Position numbers and translations under genes: made by a program
Notes under the pieces: model-generated
What the model was told of the DNA's origin: nothing
The model's database searches: none
Seen by the model: the letters and a program-made list of their open reading frames with translations, nothing else
From: Turnera subulata
Taxonomy: Eukaryota > Streptophyta > Magnoliopsida > Malpighiales > Passifloraceae
Direction of reading: 5' to 3'
Assembly (NCBI GenBank): GCA_028386065.3
Contig: JAKUCV010005671.1
Location: 1 to 64,000 of the forward strand
DNA length: 64,000 nt
Shown here: positions 58,441-64,000 of the stretch, piece by piece
How the letters are laid out: every line of letters begins with the position of its first letter
How positions within the stretch are numbered: the first letter of the stretch is position 1

Positions 58441-59337
58441 TAGCTCCAGGCGGTTTTTCAGGCCTCGTCTCTCGGTCCCTTACCGGCCACGCTCTGGTCA
58501 CCTACCGATCATGCACCCCTCGATCTTAGAAAATCGTGTGTTCATTCAAAATTCATGATACTTTAGGAGCATGTCCTAGACATCAAGACACATCTTCCAT
58601 ATTTTCTTGAAAATTTTTCGAGATCTTGGTAGGCCCCGTTTAAACGATTAATATTTATGGCTCCAGGCCACATCTCTAGGCCATGCCACCGGGCCATGGC
58701 TCCAGGACAACATCCACACCATTACAAATTTACGACCTTTGCCATCCAGAATAGGGGTCCCTTCCCTTCACTTCTCTTCACCTCGAGAGCCGCGCTCTCT
58801 AGTGAACGTCTTTGTAATTTTATATCCCCCCCCCCCACATCTGTCCCGCTCTAAGTTGAAAAAAGGGGTTTGATATTCTTCCTATTCTACCTCTCTAGTC
58901 CCCCTCTAAGATCGGAATTCTGGCACGAAGTCGTCGTTTTCCTAAGCATTCCTTGCGGGATTAGTCATTACCTCTCCCCGCTTGTGTCCCGCTTTCTCCA
59001 CAATTTTTAGAACACGGTTGAGCTAAGGAATAGGATAGTACCCCGTCTTCCTCCTGTTCATCGGGTTAGAACAAGGAGATCAACCTCGAAGGTAGTTTCT
59101 AACCTCTTTGTGTGCTTTAGTTAAAGTGTTATAATGCCGATTTCGTGCTAGAAAATGCATGCTTTTTCAAGGCGTAGTAACCCCGAAATTTCTTTGAAAT
59201 TATTTGTTTGCTCGAATGCTTTTTCGTATGAAGTGATTTGTTTGTATTTTGGGGACCCCTAAAGAATAGTTAGACGGCACCATGGACGTTCCGACCTCGG
59301 AAGTGGCTCTCGGAAACATTCTCTCTTTTCAAAATTC

Positions 59338-59615
59338 GGGTAGAATACACCCATTATCAAACATCAAATCAGGTTCTTACACCCATTTTTCAAGCAAATT
59401 TCAGGTAGAGCTCACCCATTTCAAAGAATGAATCTCAGGTTAGCACACCCATTTCAATCAAACAAAATCTGGATAGAACACACCTTTTCAAAGAATAAAG
59501 ATTGGGTTCGTACACCCAATTCAAGCAATGAATTCGGATTTGTACACCCATCTTTCAAGCATCATGTTTCGTGTTTGAATACCCACTTTCAAGCATCAAT
59601 CCGGGTTTGTACACC
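59338..59615. repeat. About nine units of GGGT-N7-ACCC type, period near 30 bp
   Basis: The first unit is GGGTAGAATACACCC, the best is TTGGGT-TCGTAC-ACCCAA near 59503. The other units keep the GG(A/T)T...ACACCC form with TTTCAAGCA-like spacers. Some arms have decayed. Confidence 0.7.
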
Positions 59616-60170
59616 TTTTTCTAATGCATTGTTTTAGACAAAACTTGCATCTTTACATCCTTGCATCATCATAGTCATGATATACATCTAAGAACACCCT
59701 TTGAATATGTTGCATCCTAGTTAGCATCTTTGCTTAGAATGAGTTAGAACACAACTCTCCTTTGTGCTTCTTACTGTAGTCACACTAAAGAATAAAGTTT
59801 AGAATGGTTAGAGAAAGACCGTAAGAATATGTTAAATGCATCCTTGAACAAAATTTTGCATCTTTGATTAGAAAAATACATAGAACTTGCATCTTGAAGT
59901 GAAGCTAGAACATATCGTATGCTATAGGCATTCTTGAACAAAATATTGCACCTTTGAATGAATTGATGCATAAGAAATGCATAGTTTTGAGCTATGACAT
60001 AGCACATAAGAAAGAACATACTAAAAGTAGGCTAAAACATGGCTCCTTTGAACGAATTGTTGTATAGAATTGCATTTGCACAACAATGTTGCATTTATCC
60101 ACATGATTTTGAAAGAATTCCAAGCTTTGAACAAAAAGTTTTTTAAAAATTGCATTGAATATAATACATT

Positions 60171-60300
60171 AAAGGAAAGATGTCTTTCAAACACTAAGAT
60201 TTTAAGGAAAGATGCCTTTAAGTTTTCAAGGAAAGATGCCTTGTAATCATCAAAGTTTCAAGGGAAGATGCCTTTAAGTTTTCAAGGAAAGATGCCTCTT
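60171..60300. repeat. Five units of AAGG-AAAGATG-CCTT type
   Basis: AAAGGAAAGATGTCTTT is followed by AAGGAAAGATGCCTTT, AAGGAAAGATGCCTTG, AGGGAAGATGCCTTT and AAGGAAAGATGCCTCTT, spaced by TAAGTTTTC-like sequence. The arms are complementary with small changes. Confidence 0.75.
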
Positions 60301-60326
60301 GTGTTTTGAAGAAAGAACCCTTCTGC

Positions 60327-60488
60327 GGCACTCAGACAAGTGCCCAAGTTTTGAGGAAAGTTTTTGCACGGCTGAAATGCCCAAAGTTTTAGAAAAGAAA
60401 GAAGTTTTGTGCGAGTCGAAGCACCCAAAGTTTTGCGCGGCCGAAGCGCCTAAATTTGAGAAGATGTGTTGCAGCACTTAGTCAAGTG
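60327..60488. repeat. Hairpin units with fully different stems and a common spacer
   Basis: GGCACT-CAGACA-AGTGCC, GTGC-GAGTCGAA-GCAC, GCGC-GGCCGAA-GCGC and CACTT-AGTC-AAGTG occur in sequence, with a weaker GGCTGAAATGCC between, separated by CCAAAGTTTT-like spacers. The stems share no sequence yet each pairs. Confidence 0.65.
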
Positions 60489-61746
60489 TCTTTTGAGAAT
60501 GTGTCTTGCGGTAGTCACCCGAGATTTTGAGAATTTCATCCATGGAGAGCCTTTGCCGTCTAGTTAGACTTTAAGGTTTCCCTTTGGAAGAACTATGAGA
60601 GCTTTGAACCCAACGATGGGGGGTACGTAGACAATCTCAAGTGGATCAGGCGCAAGCTCAAATATGAGAATATCTTGCATTTGGTTTCGTATTTGTATTT
60701 GTTTGTTTGTTTGTTAACATGAGGTATTTGATCCAACTATGAAACATACACATTTGTTTGGCATCCAATATCACCGGCATTATCTTAGTGAAGATGGTGG
60801 TCTACGATAAATGAATCCCCAGACCTTTCTCTTGTTTTCGAGATCTGTGCTTTATCCGGAGTCAACAATGGGTTTCCCTCAAGTTTTCCCTTATAAATTT
60901 GGGTGGTGACTCCTTGTCAAGATGACAATCAAGAGAACACTGAGAACAGTGTGTGCCCAGTATTTCCATGAGTTTGTCCGGGTTTGTGATAGTCTCTTTG
61001 ATCAAACTTAGTCGAAAGTGCAAATACCGTGCATGCATATTCTATCTAGGTTCCTTGGTTTAAGTGAGACCGTTTGTGACTCCTCCAGTTACATCTAGGG
61101 ATATGCATGGAATGATAGTTCTTTGGGAAGCGGTTAATTTGTCTATCTCGAGAATCATCGAATCGGTTCTCTTCACTTAAGCTAAGCCAGTTCAGAAGAA
61201 TTATCACGAATCACAGGCCATCGATTTTAAACCATGGCAACAAGGCGATATCCCCGCCAACCAGGCCGGCAGCGTGGTGCTCACAGTCATGTAAGAAGTG
61301 CGTGGGCTTTAATCCCAGTTGCCAAGGTACATAGGTTGTTTTTAGTGGTGGAAACTCAAACCTGATTATGTTTTATTTTCCTTTTGTTTTAGATTTATTT
61401 TATTATTTTGTTTATGTGATTTTCTTCCACATTATGCACATACTCACAAGGCATACAATTTTATTCTTCAATTGCATAAAGTTGCGCCCCAACACGGATG
61501 GTTACCTAACACCTTCCCATCTGTGACGAAACCCCGAATCTAACAATCTCTGGTTTGCTAAAGATCAATCCCTTATTTTGTTGCCTAAGAAGAGGATGAT
61601 ATTTGAAGGTTTTCTCCTTGATTTTTTCCAAGAAATAAAATCAGGGTGGCGACTCTATTGATTATTGGATTGTTGGTTAAGAAGAAGGTGTAAGGTATAA
61701 GGTGAGGAGGACCTAATCGAATCAGATTTCGGCCCGGGTCCTCACA

Positions 61747-62592
61747 CATACTAGGGCCTTTTTCCAGTAGTAAAGGGTGATAGGAGGTTTGCTATAGTGG
61801 CGGTCGACTATTTCACTAAATAGGTCGAGGCAGTGGCCCTAGAGAAGACTACAACAAAAAAAGTGATTAATTTTCTTAAGAGGAACATCTTTGGGAAGTT
61901 TGGCATACCTTGTGCTATTATAACAGACAATGGGCCTCGGTTCGATAGCAGAAAGCTGAGAGTGTTCTGTAAGGAATTTGAAGTGAAGTTAAAATTATCT
62001 TCTGTCATCCATCCACAGACTAATAGTCAAATAGAGGTCGCAAATAGGATAATCCTAGATGGAATCAAAAAGAAGGTTAGGGAAGCTAAAAGGAACTGGC
62101 CTGAGGAAATGGAGGGCGTATAGGGTTACAGCACAAACAACCCTAGGGGAGACACCATACAGGATGATATATGGAGTGGAGGCACTAATTCCAATAGAGA
62201 TAAGGGTCAAAGCCGCCAGAACTCAGGGGTTTGGCCAGGCTGAAAATGATGAGATGATGAGGGAGGAGCTTCAACTCCTTGAAGAAGCCAGAAATCAAGC
62301 TCATCAGAGGGCCATCATGAACAAGATGAAGGCAGAAAGATACCATAATAGAAAAGTGAAGAATAGAACCTTCAAGGTAGCTGACTACATCCTTAGGAAG
62401 GTGGAAGCAACAGATCAAGCGACTTAAAAGGGTAAATTGGATCCAAAATGGGATGGACCTTCCAAAGTTGTGAAGGTGATCTCCTCGGGAGCCTACCACC
62501 TGAAAGGAGAGAGCGGGAAGCTACTGCCGCATGCATGGAACTCCGACCATTTGAAGCTATTTCACATTTCGGACTCAGTCAAGAGTTTTTGA
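61747..62592 (+). pseudogene. Gypsy integrase C-terminal half, broken
   Basis: Right after the LTR end, translation gives GPFPVVKGDRRFAIVAVDYFTK, the start of the Gypsy integrase core. Then come ITDNGPRFDS, VIHPQTNSQIEVANR, TLGETPYRMIYGVEA and the C-terminal KWDGPSKV / LPHAWNSDHLKLFH. The catalytic-core D, D and E positions are visible in VAVDYF, ITDNG and SQIEVANR. A TAG at 61821 replaces a conserved Trp, a frameshift lies near 62120 and a TAA at 62425. No PBS, gag, protease or RT lies between the LTR and integrase, so a large deletion fused them. The stop at 62590-62592 is the original pol end. Confidence 0.88.
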
Positions 62593-63743
62593 GAATATGT
62601 CTATGTAATGAGTGAGGAAACATTATCTGAAAAGCCAATGTAAATATTCAAATCAAGGCAATGAATTAAAAGAAGGCTTCAGCCCCTGTGAAAATCTAAG
62701 TGAGTATGTTGTTTACTTTGTCTCATTCATATAGGCATTTAGGGTTCATATACTTTCATGTGATTAAGATATGCATCTTGCATCTTAAGTTAAAAGAGTC
62801 GTGCATAAAAATAGCCCGCATCGGCGAATGGATCTCTTAAGGGAATGAAAAATAATGGCCTTGAGGTGGCTAGCAAGCGCAAAAGACCACTTAATGTCAC
62901 AAGTCAAAAAAATTGCCAATGAGGTGGCCGAGACTAAGGGTCTACAAACACATATGAGTCCATGAGGAAGGACATGAGACCACAGGTCGCCTGAAACCCA
63001 AAGCGACCATGCTGCTAAAGGAAATCTATATGACCCCAAGGTAGCCAAGGCCGCGAGTCACATAAAGGTGAAAGAGTAAGTCTAAATGAATGCAAAAGGA
63101 ACGTCAAGATGGGCGCAAAAAGTGAAGAAACCCAGCCAAAAATTCTAGGGGCCATACTGGGAACTTTGAGTAGTTCCAAAAATGGATAAAAACCGCAAGC
63201 CATATAGATAAGGTAAACCAGAGAAAAGTGATCAGGAAGTTAAAAAATACATGGGAAAAAACCCCTCTTAAGGAGTTAGGGGCTACAGAAAGAACCTGTC
63301 TGATATGATCCGTGAAGGGATCAGAATCATAAGTTAAACAATAAAAGAGGACTGAGTTAAGAAATCCGAAACATTGAATGCTGCCAAAGGTTTAAGGACA
63401 AAAAGCACTAGAAAAGCCTCAAAAGTAGTTGCAAATGTTGACCAAGATAAAACCTGGTGAAGATACAAGCAACAATGCAAAAAATGCACTGAAACAACGA
63501 AGAAATGCTCAAGGAACTTAAGGATACATAAAATATTAAACATCCATATGTGCCATCAAATAAACAGAGGATTTCCATGGTTTTGTTAAATGGCGTGTGT
63601 CTTTGTTTCGTCCAAAAAAAAATAAACAGAGGATTTCACAAATTATCCTGAAAGGAAAACAACAAGATAAGTTAAACATTTTCATAAGAGACTTCAAAAG
63701 GCAGGAACCCTTCGCATCGCCATAAGGGATTTCAGGACTACCA
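62593..63743 (+). other. Post-pol region of the Gypsy element
   Basis: I see no open frame with recognisable domains on either strand. The long untranslated stretch after pol is usual in Tat/Athila-lineage Gypsy elements, which suggests that lineage. No polypurine tract or 3' LTR start was identified before the window ends. Confidence 0.45.
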
Positions 63744-64000
63744 TCAGCTTCCTCTTGAGCCTAGGGAAACATCATCATCAACAGCAGGAGGGAAAATTTC
63801 CTTATTAAAACTTACAACCTCAAGAGACTTAGAGTCTAGGGGATCCTCCTCTTGCTTATCAATTAAGGTGGCCTCGTCATCATCATCAGAAGGGTCCCCA
63901 TCCTCATTTTGGGCATCAATAATAGGCATCTCGGGATGAATGATCTTGGCCTCAAAGAAAGAGCCGTCATTATCTAGATAATTCAGATGAACTTGACGGC
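63744..64000 (-). CDS. Partial acidic open frame, antisense to the Gypsy element, runs off the window
   Basis: The minus-strand frame is open from the window edge to the stop at 63744-63746 (about 84 codons). It is rich in Asp and Glu (GDPSDDDDEATLIDKQEEDPL) and I recognise no domain. It could be an antisense ORF of the element, as occurs in some Tat-lineage elements, or part of an unrelated minus-strand element. The first ATG visible is at 63929, but the frame extends upstream of it. Confidence 0.35.
   Translation of the reverse strand, partial: RQVHLNYLDNDGSFFEAKIIHPEMPIIDAQNEDGDPSDDDDEATLIDKQEEDPLDSKSLEVVSFNKEIFPPAVDDDVSLGSRGS

Larger units (their letters stand above)
57242..61746 (+). 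mobile_element. Family-G Gypsy LTR, about 4.5 kb, best preserved copy
   Basis: It begins near TGCTAATGTTGGAGG (start uncertain by a few bases) and ends GGCCCGGGTCCTCACA. It contains in order the AGAAACTCCACTTCTCC block, a GGCCGA hairpin array, AGAGCCGCGCTCTCTAGTG near 58787 and CGGAATTCTGGCACGAAGTC near 58914. Three further repeat arrays follow at 59338-60488. Near the end come the GTACATAGGTTG block at 61328 and the U5 GGTGGCGACTC stretch. It has no coding capacity. Confidence 0.65.

Overview
The window is nuclear DNA from a flowering plant. The evidence is multi-exon genes with short GT-AG introns, a chloroplast-targeted carotenoid enzyme, an auxin carrier, and dense plant-type retroelements (Copia, Gypsy, L1-type LINE, SINE, TRIM, MITEs). 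A eudicot is most likely from the AT-rich, gene-poor composition and the protein flavour, but I cannot name a species.

Only three host genes could be supported. They are an AVT1-type amino acid transporter (minus strand, 15937-18249, 3 exons, 481 aa), a PIN auxin carrier with a shortened central loop (plus strand, 44974-46848, 5 exons, 454 aa), and 15-cis-zeta-carotene isomerase Z-ISO (minus strand, 47382-49926, 4 exons, 381 aa). PIN and Z-ISO are convergent, with about 530 bp between their stop codons. I built the exon models by hand from splice sites and reading-frame continuity, and all three sum to a whole number of codons.

Everything else I could identify is mobile-element sequence. From the left: a decayed Copia pol with its 3' LTR (about 889-3419); a TIR (MULE-type) element (3542-5290) abutting the 3' end of a minus-strand LINE (5291-7090); fragments of a Gypsy-type LTR family plus LINE tails, duplicated in tandem with a period of about 2.94 kb (7187-15130); a second MULE-type element with a perfect 10-bp target-site duplication (18807-20661) inside a LINE remnant; and a foldback MITE (24726-25145). 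Positions 25312-40865 form one nested complex. A plus-strand solo LTR with TSD GAATG is split by a minus-strand large-LTR element with TSD AAGCA, one of whose LTRs carries a third LTR. To the right lie a SINE with a 20-bp TSD (44051-44262), a TRIM (50277-50550), a hAT-type MITE (50679-51045), a minus-strand Copia 3' half (51300-52864), and a pile of Gypsy LTRs (52865-61746) holding another MULE-type element. Decayed Gypsy integrase follows (61747-62592).

Two things deserve attention. First, the large-LTR element lacks gag-pol and instead carries two promoter-equipped ORFs on the strand opposite to the element; one resembles the N-terminus of a LINE-type endonuclease. Second, several unrelated LTR elements carry arrays of short hairpin units whose stems vary while complementarity is kept. 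Such arrays occur at 637-877, 26374-26443, 35771-35996, 39884-40266, 55477-55561, 58308-58440, 59338-59615, 60171-60300 and 60327-60488. I know no name for this pattern and rank it as the best candidate for something undescribed.
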